DNA from: Macrophomina tecta
Taxonomy: Eukaryota; Ascomycota; Dothideomycetes; Botryosphaeriales; Botryosphaeriaceae
Direction: 5' to 3'
NCBI GenBank assembly: GCA_024180945.1
Contig: JAKSGN010000006.1
Coordinates: 3,596,001-3,660,000, forward strand
DNA: 64,000 bases
Positions 1 through 12,708 of this stretch are shown in pieces (the first letter of the stretch is position 1; the number at the start of each line of letters is the position of its first letter). Made by a program: the position numbers and the translations under genes. The notes beneath the pieces were generated by a model. That model saw nothing but the letters and a program-made list of their open reading frames with translations. It was not told the DNA's origin and ran no database searches.

Positions 1-13
1 ATCGTCAGTCAAG

Positions 14-3000
14 ATGAGAACAAGCCCACCTTGCCTCTCATTGCTTTTAGTTCTCCTCGCAAAGATAGCAAATACTCAGGATGACCTGGCCGCCTACGTC
101 GACCCCATGATCGGTACCTCCGGCACTGTTCCCGGCACCGCCTACAACGCCGGGAACGTCTTCCCCGGCGCTGCCGTCCCCTTTGGCGCAGTGAAATGCG
201 GAATAGAGTAAGCGTGGTGTTCACCTTTCATCTCTCTCTCTCTCGCTCGCTCGCTTCAACAAAAAAGCCCCTCTAGGCAAGTACTAAAAATCTCACCAGC
301 ACAACCGTGTGAGTCTAACCAACCGCTCTTGTCTGAACCACCTCGACCACGCAGTTCAAGACAATTGACCGCAAAACGGGCACACCAGTTTCAACAACAG
401 CTTCAACGCCAACGGTGGCTACACGCCCGACGGCAACGTTACAGCCATCTCGCTTCTGCACGAGAGCGGCACCGGCGGTGCGGTCAAGTACGGCGTCGTG
501 GCGCAGATGCCGCTGGCGTCGCTGGCCGGCGTGAACGTACTCGATAACTTGACGTACGCGCAGCGGCGGGTCGGGCAGGATGAGGCGAGTCCGGGGTACT
601 TCAAGACGGAGCTGGGGAACGTGAGTAAATTTTCTTTCTTTTCTTTCCCTCTCTTGTTATGACGCATGGGTCCAAGATAATGAGTTTGCGGCGATTATAG
701 GGCGTGACGGCGGAGATGTCGGCAACGCAGCATGTGGGGATGATGAAATACAGCTACCAGACAGAGGGGGAGAAGTATGTGCTGGTGGATGTATCGCATT
801 ACCTCCCGACGAACGACGAGGTGGCGTTCGCGCAGTTCTACAGCAACGGACGGCTGGATCTGGAAGAGGATGGGTCGTACAGCGGGTACGGGGTGTGGAG
901 GTAAAGTTTTATCGTCCTGAAATACAAACACCTCCATTAACACGAAGACCCAGGGGCGGCTGGAACGGTGGTCAGCAATCCCATTCGCTCCACGATCCCA
1001 CGCGAGGGCAACATGCACCCTGACATTTCCTCAAACAGATCCCAACTACCAAGTCCACTTTTGCGGCCGCTTCGACACCGCCCCGACCACGGCCACCCTC
1101 TTCTCCGGCCCCTACACAGACCCCTTCTGGCCCAACAGCACCGCCAACGGCGACGCCGTTGTCCCCACTTGGCACAACGCTTCCACCTCCCTCGCCGGCG
1201 GCCCGCCCGGCTACAGCACCGCCAACCGCATCGGCGCGCTCTTCGCCTTCCCGCCCAACACCACCACGCTCACCTCCAAAGTCGGCGTTTCCTGGATCTC
1301 CGTCGCCAGAGCGTGCCAGTTTGCCGACGAGGAGGTCGTGTCCTGGGACCTCGGCGCGACCGCGCAAGCCGCGCGCGCGACGTGGAACGACGACGTGCTG
1401 GCGCGGATCAAGACGGGCGACAGGGCGAACGCGACGAGGCTGACGATGCTGTATTCGGCGCTTTACAAGGCGCATCTGATTCCGAGGTGAGTGAGGGGAT
1501 TCGTTTTGGTGGTGCCGGAGAGGGTTGCGAGGTCGGCGTTGACGGCGGAGTAGCGACCGCACCGGCGAGAATCCGCACTGGACGTCGGAGGAGCCGTATT
1601 ACGACGACTTCTACACGCTTTGGGATACTTTCAGGTGCTTGAATAGTCTGTGGTTGCTGCTCGAGCCGGCGAGGGCGGCGGGGATGGTGCGGTCGTTGGT
1701 GGATATTTGGAGACATGAGCGATTCATGCCGGATGGGCGCAGTAGTAACTACAACGGCAGGGTGAGTGTATCACTGCAGACAATTGGATGGACGTTAACG
1801 GGATTCCTTAGGTACAAGGGGGCAGCAACGCGGACAACGTCCTCGCGGACGCGTTCGTCAAAGGGCTCGAGTACGGAATCAACTGGATGGACGCGTATGC
1901 CGCCATGAAGACTGATGCAGAAGTGGTGCCGTATAACACGTTCGATACGGAGGACCCGACGCAGAGCACGAAGGAGGGCCGCGGTGCGCTGCGAGACTGG
2001 CTGGACTACGGTTTCGTGACGCCGAACTACGGACGCTCCGTCAGCAAGACGGTCGAGTACGCACTGAACGACTTTGCTCTCAGCCAGGTAGCAAAAGACC
2101 TCGCGCCAGACGACTACCCAAAGTACTTGCAGCGATCAGCGTAAGTTCCCTCCCAGCACCCAGGTCCGCTACATCATGGCGTTTTGTTAAATAACACAAC
2201 ACCCCATCGCAGCGGCTGGCAAAAGACCTGGTCCGCCAACACCACCTCCCTCAACCACACCGGGTTTCTTGCGCCACTCTTCCCCAACAACAGCATCCCC
2301 GCCTCCCTCCAACCCTACGACCCCACCACTTGCGGCGGCTGCGAATGGTCCTCCATCGCCTACGAAGCCACGCCGTGGGAATACAGCTGGACGATCCCGT
2401 TCGACATGCAGACGCTTATCACGCTCATGGGCGGCGCCGCCGCCGCCGAGGACCGGCTCGACACCATGTTCGTGCCGGGCTTGCGGCCGGGGTCGGTGGG
2501 GTCGGGCGGCTCAAACACGAACGGCGACGCGCTGTTCAACCCGGGCAACGAGCCGAGCTTCACCACGCCATTCTTGTACAACTACTTCGCACGGCGCCAG
2601 CACCGCAGCGTGTTGCGCGCGCGGCAGGTCGTCAACCAGTACTACGGCGTCTCGCCGTCGGGCCTGCCGGGGAATAGCGATGGCGGGGCGCTGGATAGCT
2701 GGTTGGTGTGGAATCTGCTCGGGCTGTATCCGGTGGTGACGCAGCCGGTGTACCTCATCTTGTCGCCGTGGTTTGCGGATCTGACGATTCGGATGCCGAG
2801 TCCGGAGGGGCCTGAGGGGGTGGACAGGTGGTTAAATGTGACGGCCGAGGGGCTGGGGGAGGAGAGTTTCTACGTGCAGAGCCTGAAGGTGAATGGGGTG
2901 AGTTGGGATAAGAGTTGGCTGAGCCACGAGGATATCAAGGCCGGGGCGACGCTGGAGTTCGTGCTGGGCGCAGAGCCGGTGGAATGGGACACGGGCGAGT

Positions 3001-3032
3001 TACCGCCCAGCCCGGGCCATGTCGAGCTGTGA
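14..3032 (+). CDS. Secreted GH92 family alpha-mannosidase, nine exons
   Basis: Exons are 14-207, 300-308, 389-620, 701-900, 954-970, 1039-1486, 1554-1761, 1812-2140 and 2213-3032; phases agree and give 818 aa, near the family's usual 750-800. An N-terminal hydrophobic signal peptide (about residues 1-20) is followed by the GH92 start block DLAAYVDPMIGT..NVFPGAAVPFGAVKCGI. The micro-exon at 300-308 supplies DTT, restoring the typical GIDTT-FN..GYTPDGN stretch. Later blocks include GGWNGDPNYQVHFCGRFD, PGNEPSFTTPF and GLPGNSDGGALDSW; in this family the conserved Glu and Asp of such blocks are the catalytic acid and base and hydrolysis is calcium-dependent. The likely role is trimming alpha-linked mannose from glycoproteins or fungal mannan outside the cell. 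The gene precedes the GH3 gene on the same strand. The family call is secure; linkage specificity cannot be told from sequence. Confidence 0.93.
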
Positions 3033-4591
3033 GCGCGGAACTGGATGGCTTTCGGTCGAGCAAGTTTTCTCAGCGGAAGGTAAAAGGCGTGGCTGAAGGG
3101 TGACGAGGCTCAGTTGAAGGCAGTTTCGATCTGTTGAGTTTGAGGCGTGGCGGCTTGGTTGCCCGTTGGTCACCCGATGGTTGTCCTGGAACAGAAACGA
3201 GAATAATTGTTTCTCCCGCTGTGAGCACGCAAGCTTCTGCATCCGCCAGAATGAAAGACATAATTTGGTGCAGCTGCAGCCGGTTTGGAATGGTGGTCGG
3301 CCACCTTGTACACAACAGCTGCATGTGCCTCGCCCAGGAGAGTGGAAAGGGCCTGCCGGAAAGGAGATCAGATTCGATGCACGTCATGGCATCCTGGGTA
3401 GCTGAAACGCAGGACGGCGAGCGACACGTGGACTGCGGCCTCAAAGCAGCAATCAGTCGACGGGTGCGAGTTTAACCTGGCGACCTCATTTCTCCAGTGG
3501 CGATCGTTCCGGTAGCGCGGCCGGGATGAACAAGGGCGGAGCTGATCCGCGAGCTTCATCAGCCTTGTCTTTCCTCGGGCCTGGCGACAGCTGCAGACGC
3601 GAGACGAAAGTGGTCGGCTGGAGATGTGTGCCACTCTGCTCCGGGGGTCAATGGTCAGACTGCGGTCTGTCTTTTGGCTCTGACGTCATGCCGCTTCTCT
3701 TGGCGATCCCGTGTCTTTTCGTCTCAATCTTCGCGAGCGCCAAAGGCCGACACCCCCGTGAGGAGCGGGGTGCCGAGGGCTGGCATGCGGGAGCGAGTGG
3801 TTTGGCACCAGGCTGGCTTTATCCTCTGTGCCAAGTAGAGAGACGCGACCTCAGTTTGGAGAGAGATTCGGCATGTTGAGAGCAGGGATCTGGGGCTCGG
3901 ACGCGCTCTTCAGGGCAAAGCCGCATGCGCCTGATTCACGCAGCTACTTGCCGGTTGGGCCGATTCTGCGCATTGTTTCGCCGGCTTTTCTTCTTCTTCT
4001 TCCTCTCGCATTGTTTCCCCCCCCCCTTTTCCTCAGCATCAGCGGCTTTGCGGCCACGGCTTCGCGGCCCAATCAGCCCTCAGAGCGGATTCTGAGCTGG
4101 CCTCGTGCTGCCGTCCGCGCGACCGTTTCCTAAAGTGCACCTGACGACTCCTAGAGCCTGGTCGCGTGGCCTCGTGCCCAAGAAAAATCCCCATGTAAAC
4201 AGTCGGGTAGGTGGGCATAGCGAGATTGCTGTCCGTCTATTGTGCTCCTTTGCGGCAGCATCTCCGAACCCACCTCCTGCACCCTATCCGTATTCGACAT
4301 CCCTGCCGCTCCTCGCTTAACATCAGCGTCTGCACCGGATTCGCTGGCTTCTCATCGATCTACAGGAGACGCTCTAACCGACCCTTCGACCTGCCCGGCC
4401 CGGCTCTCTGCAGCCGCCAGGTCCAAGCCTCCAAGCCGGCATTCCTTATACGCTTGTCGCTTGGCTGTGACCACCCGCTTTATGCTTTGGCCTGAGCCAT
4501 CGTATCTGCTATAAGGCCTCCGCCTTCGCCTGTGTCTCCAGTCCTTCTTACCAGTGCTGCGGTCTCTGTTCATGCCACCGTGCTCTTAGCC
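3033..4591. other. Intergenic region between GH92 and GH3 genes
   Basis: No ORF here resembles a protein or has splice signals that extend it. The right half is pyrimidine-rich with a run of C at about 4018-4026 and a TATA-like ctataagg at about 4508, so it is presumably the promoter and 5' leader of the GH3 gene. Confidence 0.5.
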
Positions 4592-7529
4592 ATGTCTGTC
4601 TCCCTGCTTTGCGCAGCGTCTGCGCAGCCTCTCTTTCTGTCTCTACTATCCGCTCCTTTATTTGCGAGAAGAGCGTCCGCTCAAGACTTGCCTAATGACC
4701 CCCGCTTTGAATTCATGTCCGCTGCTGCCGCGGACAATCAAACAACACCATCGACGAGACTAGCTGTGCCGGATGGATATGTTGCTGCTCCCGCCTACCC
4801 TGCGCCTTATGGCGGCTGGGTTGAAGAATGGAGCGCCAGTTACGCTAAGGCCGCCGAGCTCGTCTCCCAGATGACGCTCGCTGAAAAGACGAACATTACG
4901 TAAGTCACTATTCCCGGCCACGCTTCCGCGGATTTCCAAACTGACGGAGAGTCCTGTTCAGCACTGGAACTGGGTACTTTATGGGTATGTTTAATGCTTA
5001 AATGCCCCCCAACGGCCGATTTGCTAATCCAACCCCCGCACAGGCAGGTGTGTGGGCAACACTGGCAGCGCCCTTCGTCTGGGCTTCCCGCAATTGTGTT
5101 TGCAGGACTCAGCCCTTGGAGTCAAGGGCACTGACAACGTCACCGCCTTCCCTCCTGGTATCACCGTCGGTGCTACCTGGAACAAGGACTTGATGTATGC
5201 CCGCGGCGTAGCCATCGGCCAAGAATTCCGCGGCAAGGGCGTGAACATCTACCTTGGTCCTACTGTCGGCCCCCTGGGACGCAAGCCTCGTGGAGGCCGT
5301 AACTGGGAAGGCTTCGGGGCCGATCCCGTACTGCAAGCTGTTGGTGGCGCCTTGACTATCCAGGCCGTGCAAGAGCAGGGTGTGATGGCCACCATCAAGC
5401 ACTTCATTGGCAACGAGCAGGAGTCCTACCGCATGTAAGAAATGCACTCCCGCTATTATCCTCGAGCGCTGTTTTCCTAACTACCCCGCCAGGTACAACC
5501 CCTTCCAGCCCGGCATCAGCTCCAACATTGATGACCGGACCATGCACGAACTGTACCTGTGGCCCTTTGCGGAGGGCATCCGCGCAGGCGTGACTTCCGT
5601 CATGACTGCTTACAACGCCGTAAGTCTTTCGTCGTCAATCAAGGCACCCCTCCTGACTCTCGGCAGGTCAACGGCTCCGCATGCGCGCAAAACAGCTACA
5701 ATATCAACCACCTCCTAAAGGACGAGCTCGGCTTCCAGGGCTTCACCATGAGCGACTGGCTCTCCCAGATTTCGGGCGCGGCCTCCGCCCTCGCCGGCCT
5801 GGACATGACGATGCCGGGAGACCCCACGGTGCCCCTCTTCGGCGACGCATGGTGGGCATTCCACCTGACCGAGGCGGCGCTCAACGGCTCCGTGCCAATG
5901 GACCGCATCGACGACATGACGACGCGAATCGTGGCGGCCTGGTACCAGATGGGCCAGGACCAGGAGTACCCGGACCCCAACTTCTCGACCTGGACGACGG
6001 ACGCGACCGGCCTCCTTTACCCGGGCGCCCTCTTCTCCCCCTCCGGCGTCGTCAACGAGTTCGTCAACGTGCAGGCCGACCACGCTGCGGTCGCGCGCAC
6101 CGTCTCGATGGAAGCCGTCACCCTGCTCAAGAACGAGAACGGCACGCTGCCGCTCAGCGAGAGCACGCCGCTCAAGGTCTTCGGCAGCGCGGCGGAAGAG
6201 AACCCGGATGGCATCAACTCGTGCTCGGACAAGTCGTGCAACAAGGGCACGCTCGGCATGGGCTGGGGGTCCGGCACGGCCAACTACCCGTACATCGACT
6301 CGCCGATCGAAGCGCTGACGCGGCGCGCCCAGAACGTCACCTCCTACCTGACCGACAGCTTCCCGTCGAATGCCGTGGTCGCTGACGGCGACGTCGCGCT
6401 CGTCTTCATCACGTCCGACTCGGGCGAGAACTACCTGAGCGTCGAGGGCAACCCGGGCGACCGCACGGCGTCCGGGCTCAATGCGTGGCACAACGGTGAT
6501 AAACTCGTCCAAGACGCCGCCGCTAAATACGACACGGTTGTCGTGATCGTCCAGACCGTCGGCCCCATCCTGCTGGAGGAATGGATCGACCTGCCGTCTG
6601 TCAAGGCCGTCCTCTTCCAGCACCTCCCCGGCCAAGAGGCCGGCGAATCGCTCACCAGCGTCCTCTTCGGCGACGAGTCGCCCAGCGGACACCTGCCGTA
6701 CAGCATCCCGCGCGCCGAGGACGATCTCCCCGCCAGCGTCGGCATCGTGGGCTTTGAGCTCGGGCAGCCGCAGGACACCTTCTCCGAAGGGCTGTACATC
6801 GACTACCGCTACCTGAACGCGCACAACACCACGCCGCGCTACCCCTTCGGCCACGGCCTCTCCTATACGACCTTCAACTACTCCGCGACTATCACGCCCG
6901 GCATCGCCCTGACCAGCTCGCCTCCCGCGCGCCCTCCCAAGGGCGCCACGCCGGCCTACAACACCACCATCCCCGACCCCGCCGAGGCCGTCGGCCCGCC
7001 CGCCGGCTTCGACAAGATCTGGCGCTACATCTACTCGTGGCTGAGCGAGTCCGACGCCGAGGCTGCCTATGCCAAGCGCAACACCACAACCTACCCCTAC
7101 CCGGAAGGCTACAGCGAGACCCAGACGCCCGGCGTCCCCGCGGGCGGCGCGCAGGGCGGCAATCCGGCGCTGTGGGACACGGCCTTCAACGTTACCGCCA
7201 CCATCACCAACACCGGCGCCGCCCCGGGCAAGGCCGTCGCGCAGGCGTACGTGCAGTTCCCGAGCGGCATCGCGTGGGACACGCCCGTGATCCAGCTAAG
7301 GGATTTCGCCAAGACGGGGACGCTGCAGCCGGGCGAGAGCGCCGAGGTGGTGTTGACGATTACGCGCAAGGATCTGAGCGTGTGGGATGTCGTGAGCCAG
7401 AACTGGGTTGTTCCTGATGTGGAGGGCGAGTATAGGATTTGGGTTGGCGAGAGCTCGGGGACGTTGGAATTGGCGTGCTCGACGACGGGTTTGGAGTGTG
7501 AGAGCGGGCTGGAGAGTCCGGTTGCGTGA
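4592..7529 (+). CDS. Secreted GH3 beta-glucosidase, five exons
   Basis: Exons are 4592-4899, 4962-4984, 5044-5434, 5493-5619 and 5667-7529, giving 903 aa. The first in-frame ATG at 4592 opens a hydrophobic signal peptide (about residues 1-30). The GH3 N-terminal barrel is clear: [40 protein letters not shown] and GFTMSDW, where Asp313 of SDW is the expected catalytic nucleophile. The C-terminal alpha/beta sandwich ([12 protein letters not shown]) and fibronectin III-like tail ([29 protein letters not shown]) are intact. The enzyme should release glucose from cello-oligosaccharides or other beta-glucosides outside the cell or in the wall. Exon 2 is only 23 nt. A second acceptor one CAG unit downstream of the chosen exon 3 acceptor gives a worse reading. 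GH3 is certain; substrate preference is inferred. Confidence 0.95.
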
Positions 7530-9694
7530 TGAGGGATTGTGCGGAGAGCATTGATGACGATGTTAAGGGCGTTAATGTGGATGATGGGCTATATCTGCGA
7601 AAATCCTACCTCTTAGCGTTGGAACCCAACCGGCCGTCCGAAGCCTTTTCCTCCGGGAATGTTCTTGGTCCTCTTAGTAGAGCTTTGCAGAAGCGTAGTC
7701 CTGTGATACGGGTGCATCCAGTTAAGGTTTGGCTCAAGCTCTTCCAAGACTAACAACGCTACGTTCGATGTTGAATTAGTCCAGACGTCCGATCAAGGCA
7801 AGTGTCGCCGAATCAACGGAAAATTCTTCGCTCAAGGTCGAGGGGATGCTCTCGTTGCACATGACGAAGTTTCCGCATGACTGTGATTTATGGCCGGCAG
7901 GAAGGATGAGCTAAACGATCTTATCATTAGCCTCAGGGTATCATGAATCAATCAGGGACCGTTCCTGAGCACGAGAAGGGGTTGGCTGAGCGTGCCGGAA
8001 CAAGATGCTGACACGAGGTTACACTGAAACCGCCCTTGCGTGTCGACAAGCCCGGGGTCTACACAGCTGAGGGAGCAACGTTAGGAACGAAACAAGCTGC
8101 TGGAAACCTGCAATTTGAGGAGCGTAACCTCTGAGCACGAGGCGATTGATACTTTTAATCCGTCGACCATGTCGCAAAACTTACGTGTTAATGTCTGCTG
8201 TTTGAGGTGGCCTGGTTGTACTCAGGCCCATCCCTGCCAGCGATCAGCCCACGCGAGGGCCCGGCCGAGCTGAACAAAAGCCTTCACGATTACCGTCCGT
8301 CACACCCCAGCAGCTTGCCAGCCCAGCATCTTCTTCTTTTCATATCACAGTTGAGCTTCCCGAGACCGATTCACGAGAACGTTACCATGCGATGCGGCGT
8401 CATTAGCTCATCGTCAGCCGCCAACGCAGCACCCTCTACCCTGTGTCTCCCTAAACAACCGGACTCGCCTCCATCATTTCCTTCTTCGCTCCTGCAGCTT
8501 CATCGTTGCGACGTTACCCCGAACGAAAGAAGCAAGGGAGCTGCTCAGTCTGACCCTCTTTCGGATGGCGACACGCGGTATTGGTAACGCACGGAATTCA
8601 ATCCTGCAGCTTCCCACGTTCTGGAAGAGGCTGCAAGATCCGATGTGGCGGAAGCCTGCTGTTACTCGACATGCTTCCTCCCGCCTGCACTGCCTCCTCC
8701 AAAAGAAATCGCCCCGGCAGGACCGGCACTTGAGGAGCTTTCGCTGAGATCAAAGCATGAGAAGGTCCAAGTCCTGCCAGCAGAAAAAGAATGAGGTTGG
8801 GGAGAGAAGAAAGCGTGTGGCTGAGCTGCACGGCTGATCGTCGTCAGTTCCGAGTGGATCCGTCCAGCTAAGGCTGCTGTTAATTCGATAAGCTTGTCCC
8901 CGGTGAGACGAGCCATGCTATCTTTTTTATTCCCCGTTTTCTCCACGGCTGGCCCGGCGGTTGACGTGACCGTCCACCTGCACACCGCTTCAGGAGCTGG
9001 TGGGAGTTTGCATCACATCGCGTGTCCGCCGTTGAAGCCACCCTCTAAAAAGCATTTGGTCCCTAAACAACAGATGGTGGCGATGTCGATCCAAGCTTCC
9101 ACGGTTCCCGGATTCCGAACAGAAGCACCCGTCATGCTCACGTATGCTGCAGCAATGCCTGCGATCCGCGGACCCTCGTGTTGGTATCTCTTAGCGTGAC
9201 TGGACGTACCATCGCAGATGCACGAGCGTACACGGGCTCTTGGGCGGGAGTTGCATCGGTCGCGGTGAGCTGCAGCTGGCCGTGTCACCGCCGCTGCCGT
9301 CCGGCCTTGCCAGGAATGGACGGGTGGGCCTCGTATGCTGCGGAAACCTGCGGGAGTGGCGCACAACGGTCCTATTTTCGACCTCGTCAAGGATTTGAGC
9401 GGGCAATTGAGTGTCGTGACTAGCCCTCGGACAAGTTCGGTGGTGGGGTTGCATTTGAGGCAGCAGCAGCCAAGGGCAGCGCTTCCTCATCCGGTGCTCT
9501 TACGGACGCGCCCGTCCATGAGCCGTCTTTCTTAGCACCACGCCTCTCTCCGCACCTTATATAACCATCTTGTCCACGATACACCTTCCGCTTCTCACCT
9601 TTCACTGTACAATTACAGACCTCCACTTTACCCCTCACCAACACTCCATTTCACATCAACTCACCACACAACAACCCACGCCTCATCCGCTACC
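7530..9694. other. Intergenic region, no convincing gene
   Basis: Only short overlapping ORFs on both strands, none with recognisable domains or a consistent spliced model. The last 150 bases carry the promoter and pyrimidine-rich leader of the next gene. Confidence 0.45.
9558..9564 (+). promoter_or_regulatory. TATA box of the small secreted protein gene
   Basis: TATATAA lies 131 nt upstream of the ATG at 9695 and is followed by a CT-rich tract, the arrangement expected of strongly expressed fungal genes. Confidence 0.45.
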
Positions 9695-10334
9695 ATGCAG
9701 TACTCTGCGCTCCTGGCTATTGGCCTCAGCGCCCTCGCCTCTGGCGCCGCCATCCCTACCCTCACCAAACGTAGCGTCTCAGCCCAGGAGTACGACATAT
9801 CGACCCTCAAGACCCACTTCATGGGCAAGAACAGCGGTATAGGTGACGGCTCCTGGCCTCCGGGCAGCGAGTTCAACAGCACCATCGAGCTGGTCGTCAA
9901 CTACCCCGGCGATGACGACGCCACGGCCTCGACCACCTGCACCGGCACCTGGGTTAACGGCTCGCATCCCACCGGCTGGAACGCCTGCGACGACGCCGCC
10001 GTCGCCTGGAAGTTCGCTAAGTTTACCACAGAGGCCAAGTTCACTCTCGAGATCGGCCGCAATACTGGTGCTCAGTAAGTATTCTCTCCTCCTTCCAGAG
10101 CTCATCATATAGAATGTGGCATTGACTCCTTTTTTTTTTTTTTTTTTTAATAGGTCTTCCTCCACTGGCTCTGTCGACGTTACCTCCAACAACCTCGCTG
10201 ACGACAATTCTTGGCTCACCTGTCTGGCCGGACCTCCCCTTCAGGGCCTCAAGTGCAACCTCGACGGCGCTCTCAGCAAGCAGAAGGCTCCTATTCCAGT
10301 TGGCGTCACTTCTGGCCCGGCCATCTCTCCTTGA
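9695..10334 (+). CDS. Small secreted cysteine protein, Alt a 1-like candidate
   Basis: Two exons, 9695-10074 and 10154-10334, encode 186 aa. There is a clear signal peptide (MQYSALLAIGLSALASGAA) and a Lys-Arg dibasic site at residues 25-26 suggesting Kex2 processing. The mature part has only four cysteines (TTCTG, NACDD, LTCLA, KCNL), enough for two disulfides, plus alternating beta-type segments such as STIELVVNY and KFTLEIGRN. The overall pattern recalls the AA1-like (Alt a 1) beta-barrel family of secreted fungal proteins, but no diagnostic motif proves it. The 79-nt intron has a GTAAGT donor and carries a long poly-T run just before its TAG acceptor. The protein is probably exported or wall-associated; an effector or allergen-like role is inference only. 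Confidence 0.8.
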
Positions 10335-12708
10335 ATAAATTCCTTCTCGTCGTCTTTTTTTTTTCCTTCCCTGCCCAATTCTTTTTGGGGCGTTCAAGCC
10401 GGTTCAGGAAAAGATACCTTTGGTAATGCAGTTGGTAATGACAGGAGTTGAGGGATTAACGAAATATGATAGACGATGGACCGGTAACCGGCTTAACTAA
10501 TTGGCACCAAAACGGAGCGATTCAATGACTGGACGGGCGTGGCTTGCAGTACGAAAAGTAATTCGCGGACATGACTAATTGATGAGATCTTAATTCAGGA
10601 CCATGTGATTCCTTGCGGATTGGGCCAGCCGCTCCACGTTTTTGCCGAGGAGACGTGCTCACTGGCCTTCTTTTTGCTGTGGGAGACGCCGTTCTAAATG
10701 TGTCCAGACTCGCTCTTTCTTGCCGACATGGTGGTGTTCGCGTGGTGCGGACATGTGATGGAGACTTGTCATTGCGGCAATCACATCCGAAGACCGGGGC
10801 AGTAGACAGAACCACCAATATCCGCCGGCCCCACGTCATCTTTTATCATTCACCACTACTACTGCAAAAGTCAAATACACTGCCATCTCTCAAATTATTC
10901 CGAACCCCAGCCCATCTTCCCTTGCCAAAAAAAAATAAAATAAAAATAAACTGACACCTACGTAATCCACCCTTAGCGCTCCCTGTCCTCCCGTTAGCGT
11001 ACCAAGTAACTGCGATCTCATTCGCGTGGGATAAGGAAGCCAGGCGACGACCCTCTACCATGGTTCAGCTTCGCATCATCCGAACAGTCTAACGACGCGT
11101 AAGCTTTAAGCGAAAGGTGCTTGTTTTTTGGTCAGCTTTCCCTCATGAGGAAGGTTTTGGATGAGCTGATTTAGAGAGCGGTGGGGGCGCATGGGAAAAT
11201 GAACACCGCATTTTCCCCCCCTTTTTGTGCAATTGGAGATTGGGAGTGTGCGATGGTGTTCGAGGGGTTGTGGTTGTGGATTTTTCTTTTTGCATGATGT
11301 TGTTTTAGTGTGTGCGTGTTGGGTAGGCGGGCGGGGGGCCGCCTTGCAAGAAGGGGTATACGCATTCTGGCTCGCCCTGTCGTGGACGATGGCATTCCTG
11401 TCAGGTTTCCCCTTTCTCCGCGGCTATCTTGCTGCTCCTGTTTCCGGGGGAGCAGGCCACGCGAGAAGATGGACAGCTCCGCGCAAAGGAGGACAATGAC
11501 GTCGCCTCGAAACATCGCTGCACAGCCTCACCACCTAATGCGAGCACAACGCCCGTTATGCAAAGGACCAACCCCGCAGATCAGGCGCATGGAAAACAAA
11601 AAAATAAAAGAAAATAAAAGCAACACCCCCATCCAATCACGACAAACGGAACCCCCAGAAAAGAAAAAGGCAGAAACAAGGTCGATAAATAAGGGCGGGA
11701 CTATGAAACCGTCGGGCCGGGAGATTTCATGCTTTATCCTTCTCTATCTCTCGCTTTCTCTCTGTCTCTGCCGTCTCAACTTCCCGGGATGTCTTAAGTG
11801 TCGAATCGCCAATCGTCTTGCTTTCTCAATGCTGCCAATGCTGCTCCATGTATGCAAGACCGCTTGCTCCCTGCGCCCCCTGTCGCGCAGCTGCCGCAAG
11901 GCTCACGATCGAAGTCATGCTGGAGCAAACAATCGCTTTTGTTTTTTTTTTTTTTTTTTTTTTTTTGGCAGGAGCAGTTCCAGAAGCCCTGCGCACGGAG
12001 CGGGTGGGCGCAGCATCTGGCGGAGCCCGACCAGCATGGGGCGGCTCTTTCTCTTGGCTATGCGAACGATGAACGTGCGATGGAACACCAAGCACCGCGA
12101 GCAGCAGGCTCAACAACGGCGACGGAAATTGATCCAAAAGAAAATTTTGAGAAAGATCCAAGATGTATTAGGATTACGTCTCTCCCCCCTCCTACCACCT
12201 CTTCGAGAGACCAACCGATCGACTAAGCTAAACTACGACGACCACTACAAACTACTAAATACTAAGCTTGCCTGCTTTAGATGCCGATGCTATGCTGTGG
12301 TCTCCACAACAGGAGAGCGCTAATTATCGTGCAGGATGTTAAGACATGGAAATTGCCATCCATATACCGTTCATTCCAATGGTGTTAATCACCATGAGAA
12401 CCAACCCCCTCCAAAAAAAAAAAAAAAAAATACCAAATGATCGTGATAAGATCGTAATATCCCAAAATAAGATCTCTCTCGATGAGACCACCAACCTTTG
12501 TTTCCTTTTAAGACCCAATAGAAAAACCCCCCGCGGTAAAAATTTCGTGATTTGAAATATGGACATCGTGATCGTGATAGTCGTGCGCGACGATAAAGCA
12601 GTTTTTGCGTTCGGGACTCGGAAGCGCACCACATGCGGCGGGACCACTTAGGAGAAGCGAAAGACTCCCTCAGACTTTTCCTTAAACTACGACTCCTGCT
12701 CGGCACAT
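10335..12708. other. Intergenic region rich in homopolymer tracts
   Basis: Convergent 3' space between the small secreted protein gene (+) and the PIR-like gene (-). It holds poly-A/T tracts, including 25 T at 11942-11966 and a poly-A near 12413-12430. The long ORF at 11310-12323 is broken-looking low-complexity sequence read through the poly-T and is not accepted. Confidence 0.5.

Noticed and set aside
5715..6854. 379-aa ORF on the minus strand
   Set aside because: Lies entirely opposite the GH3 catalytic exon; a product of GC-rich third codon positions, Arg/Val/Glu-rich with no domain.
11310..12323. 337-aa plus-strand ORF
   Set aside because: Crosses a poly-T tract giving a Phe run, has no homologous blocks, and is low complexity throughout.
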